Shown here: positions 12,052-21,528 of the stretch, piece by piece
How the letters are laid out: every line of letters starts with the position of its first letter
How positions within the stretch are numbered: the stretch's first letter is position 1
Translations under genes and position numbers: made by a program
IMG/VR virus record: IMGVR_UViG_3300042882_000849
Location: 1 to 31,002 of that record
DNA length: 31,002 nt
Source: a virus
Strand: one strand, 5' to 3'
Notes under the pieces: generated by a model
The model's input: the letters and a program-made list of their open reading frames with translations, nothing else
What the model was told of the DNA's origin: nothing
The model's database searches: none

Positions 12052-13377
12052 TCACCTTACCCAAGTCCATCCTGTTGTATCGTCAATATACCTAAAAGTA
12101 AAAGATAAACCATTTTGACTAATCACTAAATTCTGTGCCACACCTTCTAATTTTTTAGGATTGAAAACTATTGTGCAATTATTTGTAGCAAATGTACCCT
12201 TATGATCTACTACGGTAAATTCATCACCTATTTCAGGCCAGTTAGCACCATAGGGAGCATCTATACTTCTAGCACCGCTAGTGCTATCAACATAAATATA
12301 ATCACCAGGTCTAACTTCACTACCAGAGCCAGATGTTAAATTACCCGCTACTTGTCTAAATTTTTTAGGAGCTTCATTGTAATTGAGCCATACCCACTTG
12401 GTTAAAGTAGGGTCATACTTAAGTTTTAAGAACCCTACTCTAGTAATAATTAAAGGGTTAGTTTCATAACCAGATACAGCTACTGGGCTATTAGAAATTG
12501 TTAATGGGTTATCATCAGTAGCATTAGTGAATATTTCCACCTCTGTTAAAACACTTGGACTACTTGGTAAAGTAACAGTTATACCATTACTGGTAGTATC
12601 TGCAAAATATCTACCGCCATATACCGCAGTAAAATTAGATGTTCTACTTTCCCACGCTAAATAAACGCCTGCCGTCAAATCATCTACCGCTTCAATCAAA
12701 CCTGCTGCTAATAAATACTGATCTTCTGCCTTGTTTCTCCAATGAAGAGCCGAATAACCAGAGCCACCTGGTACTAAATTGTCTTCTGCATAGCTAGCGT
12801 AATTACCCGCTAAAGTAGCTGAGGTACTAGCAGAACTAGCTGAACTGCTAGCATTGCTTGCTTGAGTAGTCGCTATCCCCGCTTGAGTTGTTGCGGTACT
12901 TGCTGAACTGCTAGCACTCGCCGCACTTGCTGCCGCTGCACTTACATCGCCAGCAATAGCCGCTTCTGCTGCTGTTACCGCTGCACTAATAGCACTGTCT
13001 ACCACTTGATTAGCACTATCCACTGAATCTTGAGCGATAATAACAACTTTATCTAAAGTAGTTTCTACATCAGTAGTATTAAGCTGCGTTACATTAGAAA
13101 TATCTGTATTCTGAACTGCTGTTACCCTTCTTGATATTCTTACGTTTAAAGAACCAGCTACAGGAGCCGTAACAAAAACAATGTTTGCACCTGGATATTT
13201 ACCTTCTGATAGTGAACCAGTAGGATTTACAGAATAATGAGTTGTTAAAGTTTGAAGCGTATCACCGATATAAACTTTAAAATCAGTATTTGCAAAATAA
13301 GGATAGGCAAAATTAAAGCTCGTCTGTGAGCCGTTACCATTGAATCTTTGAGTCGTAGCAACACTTGCGACGGTCAT
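12052..13377 (-). CDS. T7-type tail fibre protein (gp17-like N-terminus)
   Basis: Protein of 441 aa. The first ~120 residues match the T7 tail-fibre N-terminal domain, which anchors fibres to the tail: QRFNGNGSQTSFNFAYPYF, FKVYIGDTLQTLTTHYSV, then a beta-strand with NVRISRRVTAVQ and a helical VTQLNTTDVETTLDKVV stretch. Residues about 125-190 are an Ala/Ser/Thr-rich stalk. The remainder is beta-rich, with EVRPGDYIYVD and a C-terminal WTWVR. It is shorter than T7 gp17 (553 aa), and receptor-binding work may be shared with the downstream proteins. The start has TATAAT six bases before ATG and the CTATAG pair upstream, in line with a separate late promoter as for gene 17 of T7. Confidence 0.85.
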   Translation of the reverse strand: MTVASVATTQRFNGNGSQTSFNFAYPYFANTDFKVYIGDTLQTLTTHYSVNPTGSLSEGKYPGANIVFVTAPVAGSLNVRISRRVTAVQNTDISNVTQLNTTDVETTLDKVVIIAQDSVDSANQVVDSAISAAVTAAEAAIAGDVSAAAASAASASSSASTATTQAGIATTQASNASSSASSASTSATLAGNYASYAEDNLVPGGSGYSALHWRNKAEDQYLLAAGLIEAVDDLTAGVYLAWESRTSNFTAVYGGRYFADTTSNGITVTLPSSPSVLTEVEIFTNATDDNPLTISNSPVAVSGYETNPLIITRVGFLKLKYDPTLTKWVWLNYNEAPKKFRQVAGNLTSGSGSEVRPGDYIYVDSTSGARSIDAPYGANWPEIGDEFTVVDHKGTFATNNCTIVFNPKKLEGVAQNLVISQNGLSFTFRYIDDTTGWTWVR

Positions 13378-13383
13378 GCTTAA

Positions 13384-13415
13384 ATTATAACCCTAAAGTC
13401 TATAGTAGACTATAG
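13384..13415 (-). promoter_or_regulatory. Tail-fibre promoter with CTATAG pair
   Basis: On the - strand: CTATAG at 13415-13410 and at 13405-13400 (starts 10 bp apart), forming an 8-bp inverted repeat TCTATAGT/ACTATAGA, then CTTTAGGGT, then TATAAT (13389-13384), six bases, ATG. The layout equals that before tail tubular A. The CTATAG pair occupies the -35 region. ACTATAG also equals the core of T7/SP6-type phage polymerase promoters. Confidence 0.55.
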
Positions 13416-13417
13416 AG

Positions 13418-16045
13418 TTATTCAAATATTATTTCACTGCCTTGCTTTTCTGCTGCCTTCTCCATACGATCTGAATAATTCTCATCCCATAATTCAAAGA
13501 ATGAATCATAAACTGTTGCTTTCAAAGTTCTTGCTAAAAAATGACCATATAAAGCAGGTCCAATAATTGGGGCATTAGTTACAATATCCATCGCTGCTTT
13601 ACCTGCATCTTCCCCTTCAAGATTCCCAAGCCCAAGAGTGCCACCGACTATAGTACCTGCACTTAATCCAGTCTTAATTAAATTAGCATTAAGTGGTCCA
13701 GCTATACCTAAAAGGGTACGTCCTGCCTCCATGCCTGCCGCCCCTGTTCCTTCCGTTGCCGCTGTTGCGACTGCCTGTACTATCTCTTGCGTGAAAGGTA
13801 CACCCACTGCTGCCCCAAGAATACCCGACCAGTTCTTTAAAACAGTTCCAGTATCCTCATCTCCATCTATCCATAAATCACGAGGCGTTTTGTTAGATAA
13901 CAAATCCTGAACTACCCTCAATCCAGTCCATAAAGCGATAGAAGTCGCCGCAAAAGTACCTAAAGCAAAATGCTGCTTTCTTGCTAAAGCTGGTCCTATA
14001 ACCTGCTGAACTAAAGCGACTGGAAAAGATTTAAGCTGTGCAAAACCTCTAGCGATTTCACCTGATACCGTGCCTCTTTGGTTTGCACCGAATACATGAG
14101 TTGTCTTAGCTCTAACTGTTGCACCTGGTGTTATTACTCTATTATCCGCTTCCTGTCCAAAAGCTGCCTGCCAGTTAGTTTTTAATTCTCTCTTTGCTAA
14201 ATCCATGCCTGATTTACTTGGGTCTTTAACACCACGCTTAGAAAGAAAAACCTTAATTTCATCATCAGTCAAATTATCTAAAGCATCAGGAGTAACGTAA
14301 GTTCTGCCATTTTCTGCTTTAGCCGCTTTAGTTCTGATAAAATCCCACTCATCGGGTCTAATCTTCAAATCGGTTAGCATTTGCTTTTGAACATCGGGTA
14401 ATTGATTATAAGTCCTAGCTGACATCATCCCGAAATCACGCCCAATGCTGACATAAGCACCTTTCTTAGAGGCTAAAGTCATTTGCTCCATGAAATTGAA
14501 TTTATACATTATGTCGCTAAACTTATCGACTGCATTTAAAGTTTTATTGGCTATCCCGTGATTATATTTTCCGCCTACTTCTGCTGCGGACGTTCCAATA
14601 TCTGCAAATCTATACTGCCTAGACAAATCAAAGATAGTATCTTCTAATTGTTCTTGAGCTGTCTCAAAAATTTGCCTTGCGATCTCATCTCCATATTGAG
14701 CCTTAACGAGCTTAAAACTATCAACAAGTTCACCTGTAAAGGCTTTTAGTTGACTTACTGGGCTTCCTCCTGCTATAACTGCCTTACGCATTGCCTTTAC
14801 TGGAACGTCCGCAATTTGAGCAATCGCACTGCCACCTAAAGCCACTGTCGCAGATAACTTTCTTCCTGTCGCTGCTACTCTTGCAAGCATAAAATCATTA
14901 GGCTTATCGTATTCTCCAATTAATTCGCCAAACTGTTTACGCTCAGTACTAGTATCCAAGAAATCACCAAGAACCTTAATTTCAGGATTTTGGGCTTTAT
15001 AAGCATCCATAATATTTTCTATCCCTGCTTTTGGATTTGTACCAAAATTATCAATCAAAGCTAGGTTTTTAGCTGTCCTTGCCATCGCTTCTTGTAAGCC
15101 AGTAAGAATATCACCGCCTCCAAACTCCTGCTGCATTTCATCCCAATATTCAGCTTTAACGTGAATCTGTCTTGACTGTGTTAAAAGGTCTTGATAATCA
15201 CCCGCCCCGCTTCGGTTTGCCTGTTTAGTCTTTAAATTCTTAATTTGAAAGACCGCCAAATCACTAGCTTCTTCTGTAGTACCATTTTGCACTTGATCAA
15301 AGAAATCATCTAGCCATTTCGTTTTTGCTTCTGTAGATAAGTTCCCCATGCTCATTCGCTGCCAATCAAAGTTACTTAAAGCCTTTGCGATAAAGGTATC
15401 TTTATTCCCTGCCATTTTGATGGCATCCCAAGTTTGATAGCCTATCCTCCCTGCTAAATATTTAACGGGGATCCCTGCGTATTCTTGCCTTACTCTGATC
15501 TCGTCCTGAGTTGCTTTAATGACTTTAGCCATTTTGTAAAGTGCTTGATCTTCCTCTGATAGACTGTTTACGGCTCTCTTTCCACCATCTGATAATTCAG
15601 CTACAAATTGAGCTAGCTTTTTGGTATCGTGCTTTTTTCCAGGTGTAAAAAATTCATGCAAGCCGCTATCTTTTCCAAATATCTTTTGGTAATGCCCCGC
15701 AATGATTTGCTCAAATTGATTTTTATAAGACATCGTTCTAGCTTCGGTGTTCCTGATAAGGTTTTGATAACCCATCTTAAAAGCTGCCTCGGATTTACCT
15801 TCTGCTAGTAAAAAAGATACCGCTTTCTTTTCAGCAAAACTATTACGAATGTAACCAATCTGCTTTACTAACTTAGATTGAGCGGTCTTCTTTAAAACGC
15901 CCATCTCTATTTCAGCTAAACGATCTGCTCCGACCGCATCAAGTTCTTTAACCATCGCCTCTAATAAAGCTCTAGCTTCAAACTCATTAAGCTGCCCGTC
16001 AGAGGATTTTCTTATACCTTCGATACATTTATCAAACTTTGACAT
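13418..16045 (-). CDS. Large internal virion / DNA-ejection protein (gp16 position)
   Basis: Protein of 875 aa, unrecognised by motif but in the position of T7 gp16. The N-terminal half is helical and charged (LLEAMVKELDAVGADRLAEI…). The C-terminal third (about 660-860) has alternating helical hydrophobic segments (AVGVPFTQEIVQAVATAATE, LSAGTIVGGTLGLGNL, NAPIIGPALYGHFLARTL), as expected for a protein that inserts in the envelope to make the ejection channel. There is no transglycosylase motif; the lysozyme domain is in the 946-aa protein instead. It begins 1 nt before the stop of the preceding gene. Translocation role inferred from synteny. Confidence 0.65.
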   Translation of the reverse strand: MSKFDKCIEGIRKSSDGQLNEFEARALLEAMVKELDAVGADRLAEIEMGVLKKTAQSKLVKQIGYIRNSFAEKKAVSFLLAEGKSEAAFKMGYQNLIRNTEARTMSYKNQFEQIIAGHYQKIFGKDSGLHEFFTPGKKHDTKKLAQFVAELSDGGKRAVNSLSEEDQALYKMAKVIKATQDEIRVRQEYAGIPVKYLAGRIGYQTWDAIKMAGNKDTFIAKALSNFDWQRMSMGNLSTEAKTKWLDDFFDQVQNGTTEEASDLAVFQIKNLKTKQANRSGAGDYQDLLTQSRQIHVKAEYWDEMQQEFGGGDILTGLQEAMARTAKNLALIDNFGTNPKAGIENIMDAYKAQNPEIKVLGDFLDTSTERKQFGELIGEYDKPNDFMLARVAATGRKLSATVALGGSAIAQIADVPVKAMRKAVIAGGSPVSQLKAFTGELVDSFKLVKAQYGDEIARQIFETAQEQLEDTIFDLSRQYRFADIGTSAAEVGGKYNHGIANKTLNAVDKFSDIMYKFNFMEQMTLASKKGAYVSIGRDFGMMSARTYNQLPDVQKQMLTDLKIRPDEWDFIRTKAAKAENGRTYVTPDALDNLTDDEIKVFLSKRGVKDPSKSGMDLAKRELKTNWQAAFGQEADNRVITPGATVRAKTTHVFGANQRGTVSGEIARGFAQLKSFPVALVQQVIGPALARKQHFALGTFAATSIALWTGLRVVQDLLSNKTPRDLWIDGDEDTGTVLKNWSGILGAAVGVPFTQEIVQAVATAATEGTGAAGMEAGRTLLGIAGPLNANLIKTGLSAGTIVGGTLGLGNLEGEDAGKAAMDIVTNAPIIGPALYGHFLARTLKATVYDSFFELWDENYSDRMEKAAEKQGSEIIFE

Positions 16046-17929
16046 TTATAATCCTCCCAAGACACAACGTGCCGCTTCTGCCATACCTTGATATTTAGAA
16101 TCAGTCTTGAGAATATCTTGGTATTCGGCACTGCTTTCTATTTCAGCTTTAAACGCTGCCAGCTCTTCCTCTGGGATGTTCATATCTTTCAAAATGCCGT
16201 CTAAATCTTTATTCTCTAAACTGCTTACAACCTTCTGCATCTCTTCTGTTTCTTTGCCTAGCTGTGCTACTGCTTCATTAAAGGTCTCGTCTGCCTGCTT
16301 GAAAGTGCCTTTTAAAATTCCTTGTGCTTCTTCTAATGATGATGAATTTAAGATTTGCCTTCCGTGTAACTGTTTAGTGTAAGCTGCTTTTAGCTCATCA
16401 TCTGTTAATTTAAGCAAATCCTGAAAGTTGAAATTGTTTTCCACTGGGTCAATTAGCCTAAAAAGCTTTGCTATATTGACTTGTGTCTTCCTGTGCATTT
16501 TTAAAAAATTAGAAAGAGTTTTTATTTTTTTTGTTCTAACATTGTTTGCTGCAAGTTTGTACTCTTTTAAAAACTCATCAAAAGTTAAATCACTAACTTC
16601 CCTTGCCGTAACAGGAATAAAATCTTCACCAGTCCTAACCGCTTTAGTAAAGCCTTCCTCCGCTGTTTCTCTTAATACTGCTTGAATAATCCTGTTAAAT
16701 TCTTGATTTCTAGTTGCATTAATTGCGTTTTTTTCGTCTAAAGCTTCGTCTATTTTCTTTTGGATAATCTCTACAACTCTAGGGTTGTCTGCGTTTAAGG
16801 CTTTTTGCGTTTCAAGATTTGATATTTTAGTTTCTATATCATCAAGATATTGAACAAATGCCTGAGACTCTACGCCTGCTTGTTGTTTCAAGTAAGCTTT
16901 AAACTTTAAAGTGTTTGCGACTTTTTGCAATTTAACATCATCAAGCTTATCTAATTCAGCCTTTGAAATAATCCCGTCTAGATAACCACTTTCAAAAAGA
17001 TTATCCATCTTGCTTCTTAGAGCTGTTCCATAATCAACCCTCAACGCTGCATTAACTGTTTTCGGGTCAGTGATTACGCCTGAATTAATATCAGACATCA
17101 TCTTAGACATAATAGAAGCTTGCCCGTCTCTTGTTATAACTCCCGACTCGACTAAATCGTCTAAAGCCGTTTCAAAGTTTTTAACAGTGCTTGCTATATC
17201 ATCGGCTTGCTTCCCAAGAAAAAAACCACCTAATCCACCGCCTGCACTACCTAAAGCAATACTCGCTAAACCCCATAGAATGTCATAATCATAGCCGTTT
17301 CTATCTGCTTGAGCTTTAATCCCTACCTGTAAAAGGGTTTCATAAGCACCTTCACCAACTGCACCCCTAACGATTCCAGTCGTTGCACCTGAACCAAAAG
17401 CAAAAGGACTAATTAAAGCCGCCTCTATCGCCTCCCCTGCTGCACCATATTTAGCAAGCTGTGCCGCTTTTATTAAGAATGGAGCCGCCCCACTAACCGC
17501 AGCAAAACCAAAGCCTGCCTCGGCTATCGCTGGAAGATTACCAGCTAATCCCTGTAAAAAGTATTCTAAGCCCTTATTATCCTGTTCTGCTTGGCTTAAA
17601 ATCTCTGATCTTGCTTCGTAATTAACGTGCTTGTTATATCTTAATTTAGCCACTGATTCGGGCATTGCTTCATTAAAAGATAACTTCCCTTCTACGCCAT
17701 AAATCTTATTTGCTTCATCTGCGGTAAGCATTTTGTCATCTCTGCCTAAAGCTTGTAAACCCCTTAAAGCTGCCTCTTCTGCTGTTTGTAAACCCCAAGC
17801 GATACCCGTGTTTGTTTCAAAACCCTGCTGTATTCTTTGTTCTGTTTCAACCCCTCCCCCAATCGAAAGAAGGCTAAAATCTTCTTGGACTGGGGTATCT
17901 TGGAATGTAGCTAAATTAATATCTACCAC
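16046..17929 (-). CDS. Internal virion protein, membrane-active and coiled-coil
   Basis: Protein of 627 aa. Residues about 120-240 form a Gly/Ala-rich hydrophobic region (FGFAAVSGAAPFLIKAAQ; LWGLASIALGSAGGGLGGFF), which may insert in or traverse the host membrane. From about 250 onward it is long charged helices with heptad character (NLETQKALNADNPRVVEIIQ; KKIDEALDEKNAINATRN). It overlaps the upstream gene by 7 nt and sits between the GH24-bearing protein and the gp16-position protein. Most likely part of the ejected internal core or ejectosome. No sequence-level identification beyond that. Confidence 0.6.
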   Translation of the reverse strand: MVDINLATFQDTPVQEDFSLLSIGGGVETEQRIQQGFETNTGIAWGLQTAEEAALRGLQALGRDDKMLTADEANKIYGVEGKLSFNEAMPESVAKLRYNKHVNYEARSEILSQAEQDNKGLEYFLQGLAGNLPAIAEAGFGFAAVSGAAPFLIKAAQLAKYGAAGEAIEAALISPFAFGSGATTGIVRGAVGEGAYETLLQVGIKAQADRNGYDYDILWGLASIALGSAGGGLGGFFLGKQADDIASTVKNFETALDDLVESGVITRDGQASIMSKMMSDINSGVITDPKTVNAALRVDYGTALRSKMDNLFESGYLDGIISKAELDKLDDVKLQKVANTLKFKAYLKQQAGVESQAFVQYLDDIETKISNLETQKALNADNPRVVEIIQKKIDEALDEKNAINATRNQEFNRIIQAVLRETAEEGFTKAVRTGEDFIPVTAREVSDLTFDEFLKEYKLAANNVRTKKIKTLSNFLKMHRKTQVNIAKLFRLIDPVENNFNFQDLLKLTDDELKAAYTKQLHGRQILNSSSLEEAQGILKGTFKQADETFNEAVAQLGKETEEMQKVVSSLENKDLDGILKDMNIPEEELAAFKAEIESSAEYQDILKTDSKYQGMAEAARCVLGGL

Positions 17930-20763
17930 CCTTGAAACATCTCCAATACTTTAACTGTTGTTTTGTCTATCTTAGGCGGCGGAGTATAAGACCCTGCTGT
18001 CTTCGCATCAACTTCAAAATATTTAAAATTCCCACTTTCACGCCCGATAGGTAAAGGATAAGCTTTAGTTACGCTTAGTCCAGGTATCATATAATTGACG
18101 TAAAGCCTAGCCCTGCCAGTGTTCCCTACTGGTCTAAAAGTTCCCTTATCACGAATAGCCGTTTCAATTACACGGCTTGTAACTTCTTCTCTTAGGTTTA
18201 CTAGCTTTTCTTGTTCAGGAGTTAGCTTAACCACCGCATCTAATTCTTTAGCTCCCTCTGCGTATAAGTAAGACTCTTTACTTCTCCTTGCAATCAAAAC
18301 CGCATCTTGCCTAGTTTGTCCGCCTCTTGTGGATTTATCGTATGTTCTAAAAAGCTTTTCGGCTTCTGCATCATTTCCCCTGATAACGGCTGATCTCAAA
18401 CTAGGCATTCCACCTTCGCCATGATTATAAATAAAACTAACTAATGCATCATATTGTTTTTGGCTTAAGCCTTTGCCTGTCCTAGATATTCTTTCATCTT
18501 GAATGCGATCTACTGCTGCTGTTCTACCTTTGATATCTTCTCTAAACCTTCTCTCGGCTTCTTCTGCCGTGATAACCTCTCCCTCAAAAGATTTCGTACC
18601 AAAACCAATACTAAAACGCCCGTCTGTATCTGGGTAAGCTTTAAGCTCTGGTTTACCTTTAACCGTTTCTAAATTTTTTAAAAAGCTCATTCCTGTATCG
18701 CTTAATGTTTTTGGCTTAAAAGAATCAGCTACCCCAATATTTTCTAAATCAAGATTATCTGTATTAATCCCTCTTTTTGTTGCCTCTAATTTTAAATTCT
18801 TCATTACGTCATCTTTAATGAACTTTCCAAAGCCGCCAAATTCATCACCTCTTTGAGAAGCCGTGTGAATCCCCTCCCAAACCTTTTTACCAAAAAGATT
18901 ACTAAGAGCATAAGAAGTTTGTTTGTTTTTATCCCCTAAAAAAGATAAATAGCCTTCGCTTGCATATTCTTTCTGTATCGTAACTGAATTGGAGCCTTTG
19001 TTTTGTGTAACGTATTTATCCTGTATCGTTAATCGCATAGCTTCGGCTACTGCTTCGCTTGCTTTCCCTTTCATGCTTGGGTTAAGCTCGGCTATTTGAT
19101 ACGCTAATCCTCGCACTATATCCTTATTTGCTACAATCCAGTTACCAGCACCGCCTGCTAAATCAGCTTGCTTTTCAAAACCTAAAACATAAGGCTTTAT
19201 AACCTTTTCAATCGCCTTATTAACTTCTTCTTTTTTTAAACTGCTGTTATCTGCACTGATAGGCGTTTTAAGATACTTCATTAAAGTACCACGCTTAAGA
19301 TCATTGTCTCCGTACCAAAGTAGAGCTAAAGCCGATCTATCGCCTGTTTTTTCTGTCTGCTTTATAACATCTTTAGAAATTTCATTGATAATAATATCCA
19401 TTGGGGTAGTATCATCTTTTAACAAATCAGTCTTAATATTCCAACTTTCAAGTCCTTTAATGGCTCTGCCAACTTCATCAGGAGAACCATTAACTAAGGT
19501 GCTAATTAATCTTGCTTTTTCAGCCGCAGGAATAGGCATCAATTTATTAGCTGGGGTCATCATCCCAAACTTAGTAACTAAACCTCTAAAGAATTTTTCT
19601 TTATCTCCCTCTTGGTAAGCTTGCTGCAATATTGCATCATTAGCTATTGCTGTTCCTGCTGGGTCTTCTTTGATGGCTTTAATCATGGCCGTGCCGCCTT
19701 GCTGAATAGCACTTGCTGCTTCTAAAAGCTTTTGTGCTTCTTCGTAATTACCAGCACTTGAAGCCGTCTCCGCTCTTCTGTTTAAATCCGTTACAGTGTC
19801 CGATACTGAACCAATATCGCCATTTAAAACAGAGGTAGCCGCTTTGCCTTTTTCTAAAGCAATGTTATATTCTCTTTGGATTTCTTCTTTCTGCTCTGCT
19901 GTCTTGCCAAGTTTTAAAGCTCTATTTAACAGATTAGGGTCTTCGACTGCTTCGCCCTTCGCTGCTAAATCAAGATATGACTTAAATCTCTTTTCAATTA
20001 CTCCGTCATTGTAAGCCTTAAGCTGGTTTAGAGCCGTTATCTTCTTAGCACTAACCTGATCTATAAGCCTTTGCCTAAGCTCAGTGCTGCCAATAAATTC
20101 AGGACTATTAATAGTATCTCCAAGTTCATCAAATCTTTTAGCGACTGTTTCCTCGTCAATATCCCCAGTAACATAATCATTTTGTATTTTTCTTGTAATG
20201 CCATCAACACCCGATAAAACAAATTTATCTTTAACTTGCTGTACTGCTTTAATTCGTTCCTCTACTGGTAAACCTGAATATGAAGCAGTCATTCTACCCA
20301 CTTGAGCATCAACCTCTGCAAGAGTAGCTGCTATATCGCCTGTATTCTCTGCTATGTTTGACACATAGCCAGAGCTTACAGATTCAATATCCATCGCATC
20401 CTGTTTAATTCTTACTCGCTTGGCTTCCGTCTCCCATAGAGCTGACTTGCTCATATAGTTGCCCTTGTCTTTTGTTGCAAGAGCTTCAAATTTTAACCTT
20501 ACGTTTTTATTCTTAATGTTGTTTAAATATTGACTTTTAAGAGTATCAAAACTTTGGCTTTGCCTTTGAACAAAATTACCATCCAAAGGATCTTCTTCTT
20601 GAGCTTTTGCCCATGATTGTTCATAGGCTACATTCAATTCATTAGATAATTTAACAGCTTCAATGCCCTGCTCCATCTCGACACGCCTATCAACCATCGC
20701 ACCGATTCTATCTATACTATCGCTTAAGCCTTCTGCCGCTCCACCAAAAAAAGCATATCCCAT
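17923..20763 (-). CDS. Large internal virion protein with GH24 lysozyme domain
   Basis: Protein of 946 aa in the gp15 position. Residues ~1-680 are mainly helical and coiled-coil, suited to an internal-core protein. Residues ~690-840 are a GH24 (T4-type) lysozyme domain: FLKNLETVKG with E699, LKAYPDTDGRFSIGFGT (D712, S718), AEEAERRFREDI, LSQKQYDALVSFIYNHGEGG, and a closing TRQDAVLIARRSKESYLY. Such a virion-associated muralytic domain would open peptidoglycan during DNA entry. In T7 the wall-degrading domain sits at the N-terminus of gp16, so its location here is different. The Glu-Asp gap is 12 residues rather than the 8 of T4 lysozyme. Residues ~845-946 form a C-terminal domain of unknown role. 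Confidence 0.8.
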   Translation of the reverse strand: MGYAFFGGAAEGLSDSIDRIGAMVDRRVEMEQGIEAVKLSNELNVAYEQSWAKAQEEDPLDGNFVQRQSQSFDTLKSQYLNNIKNKNVRLKFEALATKDKGNYMSKSALWETEAKRVRIKQDAMDIESVSSGYVSNIAENTGDIAATLAEVDAQVGRMTASYSGLPVEERIKAVQQVKDKFVLSGVDGITRKIQNDYVTGDIDEETVAKRFDELGDTINSPEFIGSTELRQRLIDQVSAKKITALNQLKAYNDGVIEKRFKSYLDLAAKGEAVEDPNLLNRALKLGKTAEQKEEIQREYNIALEKGKAATSVLNGDIGSVSDTVTDLNRRAETASSAGNYEEAQKLLEAASAIQQGGTAMIKAIKEDPAGTAIANDAILQQAYQEGDKEKFFRGLVTKFGMMTPANKLMPIPAAEKARLISTLVNGSPDEVGRAIKGLESWNIKTDLLKDDTTPMDIIINEISKDVIKQTEKTGDRSALALLWYGDNDLKRGTLMKYLKTPISADNSSLKKEEVNKAIEKVIKPYVLGFEKQADLAGGAGNWIVANKDIVRGLAYQIAELNPSMKGKASEAVAEAMRLTIQDKYVTQNKGSNSVTIQKEYASEGYLSFLGDKNKQTSYALSNLFGKKVWEGIHTASQRGDEFGGFGKFIKDDVMKNLKLEATKRGINTDNLDLENIGVADSFKPKTLSDTGMSFLKNLETVKGKPELKAYPDTDGRFSIGFGTKSFEGEVITAEEAERRFREDIKGRTAAVDRIQDERISRTGKGLSQKQYDALVSFIYNHGEGGMPSLRSAVIRGNDAEAEKLFRTYDKSTRGGQTRQDAVLIARRSKESYLYAEGAKELDAVVKLTPEQEKLVNLREEVTSRVIETAIRDKGTFRPVGNTGRARLYVNYMIPGLSVTKAYPLPIGRESGNFKYFEVDAKTAGSYTPPPKIDKTTVKVLEMFQGW

Positions 20764-20764
20764 G

Positions 20765-21181
20765 TTATTTATCCTCTGCTTGTTTTATCTTGTACTCGGC
20801 TACTGTACCCGTCGCATCTCCAAGTCCTTTACCAAGTGCCGCCAGTGCCGCCTCTGAACCTAAAGCTAAAGCCTTTTGTTTTTCTGCTTCGATCTGCCGC
20901 TTCTGTGCTTGCTTCTGTAATGTTCCATCAAAAGCAGTATCTAAGGCTAAGTCCATAATTGAGCCTGAAAAACTAACTCCTCGATCACCCAAGCCGCCTA
21001 CGACTTGCCCCACTGATTCAGTTATCTTTCTGTTCCATTGGATTGAAAGCATTTTAGATTGTTCATCTAATTGCTTACCAACATAAGCAGCTCTTTTTTT
21101 TGCGGCAATAGCACCAAACATGCCTTTGGCAAAATCTACTGTTGCTTTCGCCGCCATTGCTGCTGTTACTGGGTCTACCAT
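20765..21181 (-). CDS. Small internal virion protein (gp14-like)
   Basis: Protein of 138 aa, rich in alanine, lysine and glutamine, almost wholly helical: MVDPVTAAMAAKATVDFAKG, AAKKRAAYVGKQLDEQSKML, GVSFSGSIMDLALDTAFDG, KQKALALGSEAALAALGK. Composition, size and place (between the gp13-like gene and the first large internal protein) match T7 gp14-type internal proteins, which help form the ejection channel in the outer membrane. Overlaps the upstream gene by 7 nt; the next ATG lies 1 nt beyond its stop. Confidence 0.65.
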   Translation of the reverse strand: MVDPVTAAMAAKATVDFAKGMFGAIAAKKRAAYVGKQLDEQSKMLSIQWNRKITESVGQVVGGLGDRGVSFSGSIMDLALDTAFDGTLQKQAQKRQIEAEKQKALALGSEAALAALGKGLGDATGTVAEYKIKQAEDK

Positions 21182-21528
21182 ATATAACCATTATACTCGT
21201 GAATTTCCCCTGCGGGTCTAAAACCAAGCCACTTTAATAAACGATTTTCCTTAATTCCTTCTTTTTTACAAAAAGCAAAGATACTTTCCTCTGTAAATTT
21301 CAGGCTTTTTTTAATTTCCTTAAGAAATTTAAGTTTACCTAAGCTTGATAATTCTTCCAATAAAATAAAATCACAAGTAAAATCGGAATAAATAGTAGCA
21401 ATCGCAAGCAGTTTATCCCCATCTTCTAAAGCTAAAGTTTCAACGCCTCGCTCCCTTAATCTATCTTGAACATAAGGATCATCTATTTGATTTAATTTAT
21501 CACTTGATCTCGTTAATATTAATGTCAT
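21175..21528 (-). CDS. GNAT-like gp13-type protein (putative)
   Basis: Protein of 117 aa. Alternating strands and helices (VETLALEDGDKLLAIATIYS; FILLEELSSLG; IFAFCKKEGIKENRLLKWLGFRPAGE) resemble the GNAT-like fold of small proteins encoded between tail tubular B and gp14 in T7-like phages. KWLGFRPAGEIHEYNGYIW is the typical C-terminal GNAT strand-turn ending (‘xxLGFxxxGxxxxxxGY'). The acetyl-CoA loop (Q/RxxGxG/A) is not evident, so it is probably not an active acetyltransferase. Starts 29 nt inside the tail tubular B gene. Confidence 0.6.
   Translation of the reverse strand: MTLILTRSSDKLNQIDDPYVQDRLRERGVETLALEDGDKLLAIATIYSDFTCDFILLEELSSLGKLKFLKEIKKSLKFTEESIFAFCKKEGIKENRLLKWLGFRPAGEIHEYNGYIW

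Noticed and set aside
13655-13662. ACTATAGT-type match inside the gp16-position gene
   Set aside because: Single copy in coding DNA with no partner hexamer or downstream start.
21175-21528. Active acetyltransferase call
   Set aside because: Although GNAT-like in shape, the acetyl-CoA binding loop is not visible, so only the structural gp13-like call is kept.
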